Assembly: GCA_902802045.1 (NCBI GenBank)
Contig: CADCKQ010000001.1
Span: forward strand, 186,001 to 250,000
Source of the DNA: Oscillospiraceae bacterium
Lineage (GTDB): Bacteria > Bacillota > Clostridia > Oscillospirales > Oscillospiraceae
DNA: 64,000 nt
Direction of reading: 5' to 3'
The translations under genes and the position numbers were made by a program. The notes beneath the pieces are model-generated. The model saw only the letters and a list, made by a program, of their open reading frames with translations. It had not been told where the DNA came from and made no database searches. Shown piece by piece: positions 1-8,818 of this stretch (the first letter of the stretch is position 1; each line of letters begins with the position of its first letter).

Positions 1-1039
1 CAAATATTCTGCCGGCGCCTGCAAGAGCCATCACAACAGACGAAAACTGCTGGGCGATGTTGTTGACGTTGCCCGTAAACTGTTTGCAGATATTGAGGAA
101 AGAAACGATTACAGATACGGATATGACCGCGCCGAAGGTTCCGTTGAGCAATCCGCCCAATGACCAGTTGTGAAGCCCTTCAGTTATCATAAGTCCGCCC
201 GTTATGGCAACAAGTACATAGAGCAGATTTCCCACGTTCATGACCATTGGCCCCATAATATTTCCGAAACGGCCGGCATTCTGCGTGTCCAAGAAGAGCT
301 TTTCATTATACACGTCAAACTCCTCCATGCTCTTTTCTTCATGGTTAAAGACCTTGACCACTTTCTGCCCGTTCATCAGTTCCTCGACATATGCTTCGAG
401 TTTGCCGAGCGACTGCTGCCTCTTGACAAAGTATCTCGCGCTCCTGCCGCCGATCGTTTTCGTAATGACGACCATCAGTATGATTCCCAGAAAGACTATT
501 AACATCATGTTGATGCTGTAATAGAGCATGACAAATACCAATGCCAGAAGTATCACGGAGGATTGGACCATCTGCGGAACAGTTTCCGATATAAGCTGCC
601 TTAGAGTGTCGATATCGTTCGTATAATGACTCATTATATCGCCATGTCCGTTGGCATCGAAATACTTTATCGGCAGATCCTGCATCTTGTCGAACATGCG
701 GTTTCTCATTTTGTCAAGGAACCCCTGTGTGACAGTCGCCATGGTAAGACCTTTGACAAGCGCAGCCGTGAGACCGAAGAGCAGGACCGTTCCCATTATT
801 GCGACCAGTCTTATTACCTGAGGTCTTACCACTAGCCACGCGCCGTTTCCAAGGCTGAGTCCTGTTTCAATTATATCCGTGATGTTTTTAAGCAGCACCG
901 CAGGCATAACGTTCGAAACGCCGTTAACTATCAGGCAAATACAGACTATAAGAAACTGCCACTTATAATCCGCAAAAAGAAGCTTTATAAGCCTTCTGAA
1001 GGTCCCCTTTTTGGCTCCGGGCATCTTTTTTTCAGGCAT
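1..1039 (-). CDS. ABC exporter half-transporter, membrane domain (partial)
   Basis: About 346 N-terminal residues are visible; the ATPase domain lies beyond the left edge. The protein starts MPEKKMPGAKKGTF and contains a type-I ABC exporter membrane domain with several hydrophobic segments and the intracellular-loop pattern around DIMSHYTNDIDTLRQ. The ATG at 1037-1039 was chosen because a GGGAGGTG ribosome site precedes it. The start overlaps the stop of the upstream half-transporter by 8 bases, so the two are translationally coupled and probably form a heterodimer exporting lipid, drug or peptide; the substrate cannot be told. Confidence 0.85.
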   Translation of the reverse strand, partial: MPEKKMPGAKKGTFRRLIKLLFADYKWQFLIVCICLIVNGVSNVMPAVLLKNITDIIETGLSLGNGAWLVVRPQVIRLVAIMGTVLLFGLTAALVKGLTMATVTQGFLDKMRNRMFDKMQDLPIKYFDANGHGDIMSHYTNDIDTLRQLISETVPQMVQSSVILLALVFVMLYYSINMMLIVFLGIILMVVITKTIGGRSARYFVKRQQSLGKLEAYVEELMNGQKVVKVFNHEEKSMEEFDVYNEKLFLDTQNAGRFGNIMGPMVMNVGNLLYVLVAITGGLMITEGLHNWSLGGLLNGTFGAVISVSVIVSFLNICKQFTGNVNNIAQQFSSVVMALAGAGRIF

Positions 1040-2783
1040 CTTCTTCACCTCCCTTGGTCTGAGACTCGTATACCTCCCGGTATATCGGGCTCCTTTCCAG
1101 GAGTTCTTCGTGAGTACCCGTATCGGAGATTGTGCCGTTATCCATTACGATTATCATATCCGCATCCTCAACAGATGCTACTCTCTGGGCTATTATTATC
1201 TTTGTGGTATCAGGTATCTCTTCCGCGAAGGCCTTTCGTATAAGCGCATCGGTCTTTGTGTCGACAGCAGATGTCGAGTCGTCAAGGATCAGTATTTTGG
1301 GCTTTGCAATAAGCGCCCTGGCTATACACAGCCTCTGCTTCTGACCGCCCGAGACATTTGCGCCTCCCTGTTCTATATATTTATCGTACTTATCGGGGAA
1401 ACTCTGAATATACTCGTCTGCCTGCGCGAGGCGGCATGCCTCATATATCTCTTCATCGGTCGCGTCTTCCTTGCCCCAGCGCACATTATCTTTGATAGTT
1501 CCGGAGAACAAAACATTTTTCTGCAGAACAACAGAGACCTCATGTCTTAATGTCTTCAGATCATAATCTCTGACATCAATTCCGCCGACCCTGACTGTCC
1601 CGTCAGTTACATCATAAAGCCGCGGTATAAGCTGGATCAGTGTGGTTTTTGAACTTCCTGTCCCTCCGATTATACCTACAGTCTGCCCCGACGCAATATG
1701 CAGATTAATATCAGAGAGCGCAAATTTCTGGGCTCCCTCCGAGTATTTGAAATCGACATTCTCGAAGTCTATGCTCCCGTCTTTGACTTCCGTCACGGGA
1801 TTCTCGGGATTCTTTATCGTGGATTCGGTGTCAATGACTTCGGTTATCCTTCTCGCCGATTCGATCGAGAAAGTAAACATCACAAAGATCATCGAGAGCA
1901 TCATAAGGCTGATCAGTATCTGCATGCTGTAGGTCATAAGGCTCGAGAGATTCCCGATCATCATTGAACTGCCTCCGGAGGATACTATGAGCCTTGCTGC
2001 GAAGAACGGGATGACAAGCATACAGAAGTCTATTGCGAAAAGCATGAGCGGATTGTTGAAGGCCAGGATCTTCTCAGCCTTCGTAAAATCCTTCCTGACA
2101 TTGCCTGCCGCGATCGCAAATTTCTGCTTCTCGTAATCCTCTCTTACAAAGGATTTGACTACCCTCATTCCTCTGACATTTTCTTCAACGGATTCGTTGA
2201 GCTTGTCATATTTTTTGAATACCGCCCGGAACACCGGCAGAGCCTTCCTTGCTATCATGAGGAGTCCGCATCCGAGTATCGGAATGACCGCAACAAATGT
2301 AAACGCCAGATTCCCGCCCAGGTTCACTGCCATTATTATCGAAAAAATGAGCATCATCGGTGCCCTGACTGCGATCCTTATTACCATCATATAGGCCATC
2401 TGGACATTGGCCACGTCCGTTGTCAGCCTTGTAACCAGTGAAGAACTTGAGAAATCGTCAATATTGGCAAACGAGAAATCCTTTACTCTGTCGTAAAGGT
2501 CATGTCTGAGGTTTTTGGAAAAGCCGGCCGAAGCCGTGGCCGCAAACCAGCCCGAGAGCATCCCGCATGTCATTGAAAGAAGTGCCATACCAATCAGGAT
2601 CCATGCGTAGTGCATGATCTCCCGCATGTCGCTTCCCGTCTGTATTGAATTGATAAGTCTCGCCGTGAACAGAGGGATCAGACATTCCATGGCGACCTCT
2701 CCTATCATAAAGAAAGGAGCGAAAAGGGATTCCTTTTTGTATTCGCGGACCGATCTGAACAGTTTTTTAAACATCCTGAACAT
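1032..2783 (-). CDS. ABC exporter half-transporter with ATPase, degenerate site
   Basis: This is a 583-residue fused membrane-ATPase half-transporter of the MDR/BmrC type. Residues about 20-310 form the membrane domain. The ATPase has a Walker A at 373-380 (GGTGSSKT), the signature VSGGQ at 477-481 and a Walker B ending ILILDD. Asp replaces the usual catalytic Glu after Walker B, which is typical of the degenerate-site half of heterodimeric Firmicute exporters. The next gene overlaps its stop and is the expected partner. A GSSK Walker A is a known variant in this group, not damage. The substrate is unknown. Confidence 0.9.
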   Translation of the reverse strand: MFRMFKKLFRSVREYKKESLFAPFFMIGEVAMECLIPLFTARLINSIQTGSDMREIMHYAWILIGMALLSMTCGMLSGWFAATASAGFSKNLRHDLYDRVKDFSFANIDDFSSSSLVTRLTTDVANVQMAYMMVIRIAVRAPMMLIFSIIMAVNLGGNLAFTFVAVIPILGCGLLMIARKALPVFRAVFKKYDKLNESVEENVRGMRVVKSFVREDYEKQKFAIAAGNVRKDFTKAEKILAFNNPLMLFAIDFCMLVIPFFAARLIVSSGGSSMMIGNLSSLMTYSMQILISLMMLSMIFVMFTFSIESARRITEVIDTESTIKNPENPVTEVKDGSIDFENVDFKYSEGAQKFALSDINLHIASGQTVGIIGGTGSSKTTLIQLIPRLYDVTDGTVRVGGIDVRDYDLKTLRHEVSVVLQKNVLFSGTIKDNVRWGKEDATDEEIYEACRLAQADEYIQSFPDKYDKYIEQGGANVSGGQKQRLCIARALIAKPKILILDDSTSAVDTKTDALIRKAFAEEIPDTTKIIIAQRVASVEDADMIIVMDNGTISDTGTHEELLERSPIYREVYESQTKGGEEDA

Positions 2784-2897
2784 AGTTTTCTGCTTTCGTA
2801 ATACATTTAGTCAGAGTTTACAAAGTATATTATATATTAAGATGTTTACATCAAAAAGCAATATTAAATTTGTAAACAGTGTCAATCAACGCAAAAC

Positions 2898-2933
2898 AAG
2901 AAGCTGTGTTCAGAATGCAGAACACAGCTTCTT
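2898..2933 (-). terminator. Hairpin terminator after the dehydratase operon
   Basis: A perfect 13-bp stem (AAGAAGCTGTGTT paired with AACACAGCTTCTT) with a 10-base loop is followed on the minus strand by a short T-rich stretch (TTGTTTTG). It lies just after the 55-residue ORF and before the ABC exporter, so it likely ends the operon that comes from 9178. Confidence 0.65.
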
Positions 2934-2950
2934 AGCGGCATATTCGGAAA

Positions 2951-3118
2951 TCAGAGATAATACTTGCGCTCCATCGAATCGTAGTGCTTTATGAAAAGCG
3001 GCTCCAGCAGTGACGTCGCCTTCATATCCAGATTGAAGAAATAAACCGTAAAGGTAACTGCAAACAGCGCAAATACAACCAGAAAAACTTTAAGAATTAT
3101 CATTCCTATTACTTTCAT
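2951..3118 (-). CDS. Small single-pass membrane protein (55 aa)
   Basis: This is a short ORF read directly from the sequence. The protein begins MKVIGMIILKVFLVVFALFA and ends SMERKYYL. Residues about 4-28 form one hydrophobic helix, followed by a charged tail of about 27 residues. A TATAGGAGC ribosome site sits 6-7 bases before the ATG, the gene starts 14 bases after the stop of the dehydratase subunit, and a terminator follows. Spacing, ribosome site and placement support a real last gene of the operon. I recognise no family; it could anchor or stabilise the neighbouring enzyme at the membrane, which is only a guess. Confidence 0.7.
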   Translation of the reverse strand: MKVIGMIILKVFLVVFALFAVTFTVYFFNLDMKATSLLEPLFIKHYDSMERKYYL

Positions 3119-3132
3119 TATTTGCTCCTATA

Positions 3133-4701
3133 TTACCAGGATTTTTCATCCGGCAGATTTTCAAGGCTCGGATCGATCGGCTCTTCGTTCATGACCGTTC
3201 TCATGAAATTGTTGATCTGATCGCGTACACCCTGCCTGGAAACGATTCTGGGATCAAACAGATCATGACCGACCCATACCAGAGGAATGCCTTTTTCCCT
3301 TGCCTTTTCCTCGAACTGCCCGTGCATACCGTTGAGTGCCTTGCAGCTCTGGTGCTCCCAAAGGATGACCATGTCCGCATTGAACTGCTCGACAAACTCC
3401 CAGAGCTCATCCAGCAGAACTTTGTAGCCGCCGTGGGTGCGGTTTCTCATGATCATATTCTCAGTCAGCCAGGCCATATCGTAGTAGGCTGTTTCACGGT
3501 TTTCGGGAGTATCCTCAGTCACGAGCTTTCTTGTAGAAACCATGGAGAGCATGTCTGTAAGAGGAACTATGCCCCAGCAGTTAACAAGCCACACAAGGAA
3601 ATCAAAATAATAGTGAGACTGTACGCCCCAGATAATCGCGCGGTGTCTGTACTGCGGTACCATCTTCAGTTTCTTGTCATAGGCACGTCTTGCCAGCTCG
3701 GTTATCTTTCTGTCTGCTTTTTCAAAATCCACGACCTTGCCGCAGATAGCCATATAGTTTGTCTCTGTATAAAGAGCCAGGTTTCCGCCGAACACCTGCG
3801 GGTAATCGGTACGGTTCATCTCAAGCCATTCCTGCCTGCACTCTGTCGCGTAATTCACGCGCTTGGCACACTCGAAATAGTAGTCCCAATCCCATTTCTC
3901 CCCGGTATGCTCTTCTATGAATGCAATTGCATTCTTTATTTCGCCCGCTGCATAGTCCTGAACGTCATCCTCTCTGTGACGCAGAGGCGCCGCCAGCTGG
4001 AACACCGGTATACCGTCCACATTAATAAGTCTTCTGGAGATAATTCCGTTTCCGAGAAGCGATCCGTCACAGGTAGTGTTGCACTGTACAGCGCATTTGC
4101 CGAGTATGGGCGCGTCATCGTCTATCGAAATGCCGGCTTCGGCCTCAGGCATCGGGCAGACATCTGCCGCCAGTCCCTGGAGCTGAGCGACATCAATATA
4201 GTGCTCCATCGAATGCTGGTTCAGCAGAACCGGTACATAGGTCGATATGGTTTCCCTGGAAAGACCTTTCAGCGTCTTGAAGCCCATCATCACTGCTGTC
4301 ATCTCGTTTTCATCTACGAGAACGACCTTATCCGAAAACTTCTTGTCGTTTCCGATCCTTTTGTCCCCTCTGAAAACCTTGTCGAGCAGAAGTCCGATAT
4401 CTTTGAATACGGTATCATATTCTTCATGCATTATGCGAAGATACTCGCCTCTGAGTCCCTGAGAAAAACGGTCGAGCATCATGGGAGACGCCAGGTAGTT
4501 CGCCATCCAGCGATAGCGGAACATAGCCTTTATATTGCGTGGCTTGACAATAAATTTTGCAAGGACGGACATTGTCCCGAGCCAGCGCCAGTAATCGTAA
4601 AGCGTATCCGATACTCCGCGCCACTCGCGTCTTTTTCTGACTTTACCGTCTGTATAAAGTTTTCCAAGCTCATTGTCGCCGACTCTTAACTTCTCTGCCA
4701 T
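3133..4701 (-). CDS. 2-hydroxyacyl-CoA dehydratase family subunit, large (522 aa)
   Basis: The protein belongs to the HgdA/HgdB/BcrC-BadD superfamily, whose members carry [4Fe-4S] clusters and catalyse radical dehydration of 2-hydroxyacyl-CoA or ring reduction of benzoyl-CoA. Supporting segments are a Cys cluster (GKCAVQCNTTCDGS) near the middle and a C-terminal part with LWEHQSCKALNG and GIPLVWVGHDLFDPR. It is longer than characterised dehydratase subunits (roughly 370-480 residues), with an extra N-terminal stretch of about 100 residues. Its ATG shares one base with the stop of the preceding subunit (TGATG), implying a coupled two-subunit enzyme. The substrate is unknown and no ATPase activator of the HgdC type is visible in the window. 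Confidence 0.8.
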   Translation of the reverse strand: MAEKLRVGDNELGKLYTDGKVRKRREWRGVSDTLYDYWRWLGTMSVLAKFIVKPRNIKAMFRYRWMANYLASPMMLDRFSQGLRGEYLRIMHEEYDTVFKDIGLLLDKVFRGDKRIGNDKKFSDKVVLVDENEMTAVMMGFKTLKGLSRETISTYVPVLLNQHSMEHYIDVAQLQGLAADVCPMPEAEAGISIDDDAPILGKCAVQCNTTCDGSLLGNGIISRRLINVDGIPVFQLAAPLRHREDDVQDYAAGEIKNAIAFIEEHTGEKWDWDYYFECAKRVNYATECRQEWLEMNRTDYPQVFGGNLALYTETNYMAICGKVVDFEKADRKITELARRAYDKKLKMVPQYRHRAIIWGVQSHYYFDFLVWLVNCWGIVPLTDMLSMVSTRKLVTEDTPENRETAYYDMAWLTENMIMRNRTHGGYKVLLDELWEFVEQFNADMVILWEHQSCKALNGMHGQFEEKAREKGIPLVWVGHDLFDPRIVSRQGVRDQINNFMRTVMNEEPIDPSLENLPDEKSW

Positions 4702-5900
4702 CAGTCAGCACCTCCTCTGATCTTTTTGATCTCTATGCTTTCGACAAAAGCCTGAACACGAGTTCTCATCTGCCCCACGGAAGATTTAATATTGTACGGT
4801 CTGTCTACCGACAACACCGGATAATCGTATTCCTCGTGAAGGATATGCGACCCCAGCATTCTCTCATATGCCCACGGATCGCAGAATTTGATCTGCTGGT
4901 AAATGATGCCGTCTGCTTCGTACTCTTTCGCGAGTTTGTTGACATACTCGCGTCTGCCGTTCATCGTCGGAGTGTCCATCATTCTCGGGCACTGGCATCT
5001 GCTCATATACCGGCGGCAGATCTGGGTAAGAGCGTCCTCGTCATCTGTTAAAACGATCGGATCCCTTCCGGGCAATGAACCGTAGCAGAAGCGGTCGGCA
5101 CAAACATATGCTCCAGAGTCTTCTATCAGCTTTATAAAGTATTCGTCATCGGCTTCGCTTCCGACCACAAGCACTCTTGCCCGTGCCTCTCCTTCTTTCA
5201 TCGGTTCGCGCGTTTTGAGTTCTTCGAGCGTCTCCTCAAGTTTGCCTATAAGCATGTCCTTCGGAGCGACATACGTACAGAGCGTGATAACATGGAACTC
5301 ATAGCCGGTTATTGCGGGTGTCCTTCCTTTTCTGAACTCCCCTATAGCTCTGATGAGCTCGCATATCCTGTTGTGCCTTGCAACAGCTTCTCTAATAGAG
5401 GCATCCGAAACATCTATGCCGTAGTTCTCGCTGAGAGGCTTCAGTATATGGTTTTTGCACTGGGTTACATAGAGCTTGAGGCCGTTTTCATCAGCCTTCA
5501 TAGGGATCTCCATGTAATCGTAGAAAAATTTCTCCTTATCGGCAGCGACGGCATTGAGCAGCTCCATATTCTCGATGCAGCGGTTCATCATGGTACAACC
5601 GTCGGGCGTAATAAGTCCGTCAAGGTGGTTGTATCCGCCCTCTATCGCTCTCTCAAGCAGACTGCGGCTGTATTCGCACAGGAGATTTGTAAGATAATAA
5701 GTCCCGACTTCAGTGGACCCTGTGTTGGGCGCGCGGAGCCGTGTAGAGAAAGCGTTGCCGATATTCAGCAGCGGCTCGGGAACATTCTCGCAGGAATAGC
5801 CTATGCAGATTTTCCCGTCTTTCTGCGCCTGCCTGATCAATTCATTGTTTGCAGACTGGAGAAGGTTTTCAAAGTAAATAAGATGCTTTAAATCCTTCAT
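4701..5900 (-). CDS. 2-hydroxyacyl-CoA dehydratase family subunit, small (399 aa)
   Basis: This is an HgdB/BcrC-like subunit. It has the family layout: an early Cys in YSCENVPEPLLNIG, LCEYSRSLLERA, DGCTMMNRC, and a C-terminal ADGIIYQQIKFCDPWAYER followed by PVLSVDRPY. These Cys residues are the likely cluster ligands by comparison with the family. The length is normal for a beta subunit. It overlaps the larger subunit by one base and follows the flavoprotein after an 87-base gap holding a strong hairpin. A double-cubane cluster protein is an alternative for this fold, but the paired second subunit favours a dehydratase/reductase-like heterodimer. Confidence 0.82.
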   Translation of the reverse strand: MKDLKHLIYFENLLQSANNELIRQAQKDGKICIGYSCENVPEPLLNIGNAFSTRLRAPNTGSTEVGTYYLTNLLCEYSRSLLERAIEGGYNHLDGLITPDGCTMMNRCIENMELLNAVAADKEKFFYDYMEIPMKADENGLKLYVTQCKNHILKPLSENYGIDVSDASIREAVARHNRICELIRAIGEFRKGRTPAITGYEFHVITLCTYVAPKDMLIGKLEETLEELKTREPMKEGEARARVLVVGSEADDEYFIKLIEDSGAYVCADRFCYGSLPGRDPIVLTDDEDALTQICRRYMSRCQCPRMMDTPTMNGRREYVNKLAKEYEADGIIYQQIKFCDPWAYERMLGSHILHEEYDYPVLSVDRPYNIKSSVGQMRTRVQAFVESIEIKKIRGGAD

Positions 5901-5942
5901 GCATTGCTCCTTACATAAAAATATATTGATTATTTACGCCGG

Positions 5943-5975
5943 GAGATCGCCGCAGAGGGCCTCTGCGGCGATCTC
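5943..5975 (-). promoter_or_regulatory. Strong intercistronic hairpin without T-tract
   Basis: GAGATCGCCGCAGAG pairs perfectly with CTCTGCGGCGATCTC around a 3-base loop, between the flavoprotein stop and the start of the small dehydratase subunit. There is no T-tract on the minus strand, so it is more likely an mRNA-processing or stability element that sets different levels of upstream and downstream cistrons than a terminator. Confidence 0.5.
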
Positions 5976-5987
5976 AACGTTATTGTG

Positions 5988-8765
5988 TTATTTGCGAAGC
6001 TCGGCAGCCTTTTTCCTTGCGATCTTGATAGATCTCTGAGCTTCCCACTTCGCCATTTCGACATACTTCTGGCTCTCATCCTTCATTGTAGAGCACTCGG
6101 GACGGATCCTGGAGAGATGGATAGCGTCAAACTCGCACTTGGTCGTACAGATTCCGCAGCCTATGCACTTGTTCTGGTCTACTACGCTTCTGCCGCAGCT
6201 TAAGCATCTCGAAGCTTCAGCTTTGATCTGTTCTTCCGTGAATGTCTTGCGCTCGTCATGCATAGAGAGGACCTTCTCCGGGTCTATAGCATGTATCTGT
6301 CTTGCAGGCTTTTTGATCTTCTCGGGCGGAAGAACGATATTGTTCTTGTCGAGCTCCGTAAACACCCTGGTGTTGCGGTGTATCGTCAGGCTCTGGCCCT
6401 TGTTGACGAAACGGTGTATGGAGACCGCGCCTTCACGTCCGTTCGCGATGGCGTCAATGGTGTACATCGGACCAGTCGCTATATCTCCGCCGACAAAGAT
6501 GTCGGGCTCGGCAGTCTGGAATGTGACCTTGTCACATGCGATAAGCTTTCCGTCCTGGGCATCGACCTTCGATCCGTCGAAGATCCCGCAGTACTCGCTT
6601 CTCTGGCCTATGGAGACGATAACGTTGGAGCATTCGACAGTTATCGTATCGTTCTCATCATATACCGGAGCAAATCTTCCGGATGCGTCTCTTACACTGA
6701 GGCATTTCTTGAATTCCACGCCGGTGACTTTGCCGTCTTCCCCGAGTATGACCTTCGGACCCCAGCCGTTGTTTATCAGAACACCGTCTTCAATACCTGA
6801 ATTCTTTTCCTCCGGCACAGTCGGCATATCGTCGAACTGCTCAAGGCAGTACAGATACACTTTTCCGTTCCCGAGACGTCTGGCTGTACGTGCAGCGTCG
6901 ATAGCTGCATTACCTCCTCCGACTATAACGGTGTCGCCTTTGAGCTTCGGCGCCTTTCCTGCGTTGACGTCTCTGAGAAGATCCAGGCTGCCGTAGACAC
7001 CCTTGAGATCCTCGCCTTCGACATTGAGCTTAAGAGCCTTCTGAAGACCGACAGCTACATAGAATGCCTTGTAGCCTTCATCTCTCAGCTGCTGGAGAGT
7101 GATATCTTTTCCCACTTCAACTCCGCATCTGAACTCAACACCCATCTGCTTCAGGACATCTATCTCCGATCTTACAACGTCCTTCTCAACACGGAAGTTC
7201 GGCATGCCGTTTATCATCATTCCGCCGGGTTCCTTCTCTTTTTCGAATACTACCGGCTTATAGCCCTCTATCGCGAGGAAGTATGCGCAGCTCATGCCTG
7301 CGGGGCCTCCGCCTATGATTGCGATCTTCTGCTCGAAGGGAGCTCTGGTGCAGGAGAGCATCGGCGGTATGTAGCGGTGTTCGTCTTTCATATCCTGCTC
7401 GGAGATGAATTTCTTGATCTCATCGATAGAGAGCGCTTCATCGACAGTTCCGCGGGTACAAGCGTCTTCGCAGTATTTGCGGCAGATGCTTCCGCAGACC
7501 GCGGGGAACGGGTTATCCTTCTTGATGAGCTTGAGAGCATCCTTGTACTTGCCTTTAGCCGCCATGTCTATATAGCCCTGGATCGCGATATGCGCGGGAC
7601 ATGCGACCTTGCAGGGAGCTGTGCCTGTCGGCCAGGTCTGGATGCATCCGTTTTCATTTCTGTAATTTTTATTCCATTTTTTCTCACTCCAGACAGTATC
7701 ATCCGGCAGCTCGTGCTTCGGATATTCGATCTCTCCTTCGGTCGTGCAGAGCTTCTGTCCGAGCCTTACGGCTCCCGCCGGGCAGGTCTCGACACATTTG
7801 CCGCAGGCGACGCACTTTGTCGGGTCGCTCTCGGCTGCATACGCCGATCTCGAGAGGTTCGGAGTGTTGAAAAGCTGGGATGTCCTGAGCGCGTTGCAGA
7901 CGCCGACAGCGCAGTTGCAGATCGCAAAGATCTTGTCCTGCCCGTCAATATTGGTGATCTGATGGACATAACCCCTGTCCTCTGCCTTCTGAATGATCTC
8001 CATGGCCTCATCATAGGTAAGATCGCGCCCGTGTCCTGTCTCGCGGCAGTAATCCGCAAAATCGCCTACTCCTATGCACCAGTCAGCCTCAATATCTCCG
8101 GAACCCTCGTTGCGGATACGTTGCTGCTTTCTGCAGGAGCAGACCGATACGCCTATCTGACCTTCATATTTTTTGAGCCAGTAGGAGATATGCTCAATAT
8201 CAAGAGACTGGTTCTCCGCAGGGATCGCTTTCTCGACCGGAATGACGTGCATTCCGATCCCCGCGCCACCGGGAGGCACCATCTGTGTAAATCCGGCCAG
8301 CGGTTCATACGCCATGCGTTCGAAGAAGTCTGCCGTCTCCGGGAACATATCGGCGTGCTCCGGATTGATCATCATCAGCTCCGCGGATCCGGGAACAAAG
8401 ATGTCGAGCATCCAGCGCTTCTCATGGTTCGGATTTTTGCCGTCATTGTTTTCATAGTGGTACTCGAGAAAACTTGATACACTTGCAGCATCAAGCGCTT
8501 TCTCAAGTCTTGCGTCATCCCACTGCGGGTTCTTTTCCTTCAGCTGGGCAAACGTAAGCGGTTTTCTGCGTTTACCGAAGGACAGGCACACATCCAGAAC
8601 ATCATCTGCAGTCTGTCTGTCATACTTATACTCTGCAAATTTCAGACCGGAATTGATCCCGACATATTCCCAGGACTTCTTGTCCATCTTCTGAAGCCCT
8701 GTCGAATGGAATACGACATCCGTCATCATCTTTGCAAGCTTAAGCATTTTTTCGTCTCTTGTCAT
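5988..8765 (-). CDS. Multi-cluster Fe-S / GltD-like FAD oxidoreductase, copy 1
   Basis: A 925-residue redox protein. Residues 1-300 form an N-terminal module with a CSC pair (209, 211), C230, C240 and a CNCx4C group (283-290). A ferredoxin motif follows (C318, C321, C324, C328). The GltD-like N-terminal Cys region is near 374-436, FAD-binding GGGPAG is at 485-490, and a second Rossmann motif GGGNAA is at 616-621. A C-terminal ferredoxin motif is at 867-877. GltD-type modules pass electrons between NAD(P)H and Fe-S carriers; here the likely acceptor is the dehydratase-like enzyme encoded downstream. The usual YRR motif after the second Rossmann fold is replaced by YCL, so NADPH preference is doubtful. 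It has a clear AGGAGG site before ATG 8765. Confidence 0.85.
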   Translation of the reverse strand: MTRDEKMLKLAKMMTDVVFHSTGLQKMDKKSWEYVGINSGLKFAEYKYDRQTADDVLDVCLSFGKRRKPLTFAQLKEKNPQWDDARLEKALDAASVSSFLEYHYENNDGKNPNHEKRWMLDIFVPGSAELMMINPEHADMFPETADFFERMAYEPLAGFTQMVPPGGAGIGMHVIPVEKAIPAENQSLDIEHISYWLKKYEGQIGVSVCSCRKQQRIRNEGSGDIEADWCIGVGDFADYCRETGHGRDLTYDEAMEIIQKAEDRGYVHQITNIDGQDKIFAICNCAVGVCNALRTSQLFNTPNLSRSAYAAESDPTKCVACGKCVETCPAGAVRLGQKLCTTEGEIEYPKHELPDDTVWSEKKWNKNYRNENGCIQTWPTGTAPCKVACPAHIAIQGYIDMAAKGKYKDALKLIKKDNPFPAVCGSICRKYCEDACTRGTVDEALSIDEIKKFISEQDMKDEHRYIPPMLSCTRAPFEQKIAIIGGGPAGMSCAYFLAIEGYKPVVFEKEKEPGGMMINGMPNFRVEKDVVRSEIDVLKQMGVEFRCGVEVGKDITLQQLRDEGYKAFYVAVGLQKALKLNVEGEDLKGVYGSLDLLRDVNAGKAPKLKGDTVIVGGGNAAIDAARTARRLGNGKVYLYCLEQFDDMPTVPEEKNSGIEDGVLINNGWGPKVILGEDGKVTGVEFKKCLSVRDASGRFAPVYDENDTITVECSNVIVSIGQRSEYCGIFDGSKVDAQDGKLIACDKVTFQTAEPDIFVGGDIATGPMYTIDAIANGREGAVSIHRFVNKGQSLTIHRNTRVFTELDKNNIVLPPEKIKKPARQIHAIDPEKVLSMHDERKTFTEEQIKAEASRCLSCGRSVVDQNKCIGCGICTTKCEFDAIHLSRIRPECSTMKDESQKYVEMAKWEAQRSIKIARKKAAELRK

Positions 8766-8818
8766 GTTTAACCCTCCTAAATCATGATCGTATATATTTA
8801 TGTTAATGCCTTCCGTTT

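Noticed and set aside
373-2783. Damaged Walker A (GGTGSSKT) in the ABC exporter as a sign of a dead gene
   Set aside because: The variant with Ser before Lys is common in intact Firmicute heterodimeric exporters; the Asp after Walker B is likewise normal for the degenerate half.
3265-4689. Long open frame (474 codons) on the plus strand opposite the large dehydratase subunit
   Set aside because: It mirrors the codon bias of the real gene, has no ribosome site and its product has no recognisable domain. The same holds for long antisense frames at 10376-11536, 11597-13018, 49352-50908 and 59217-60482.
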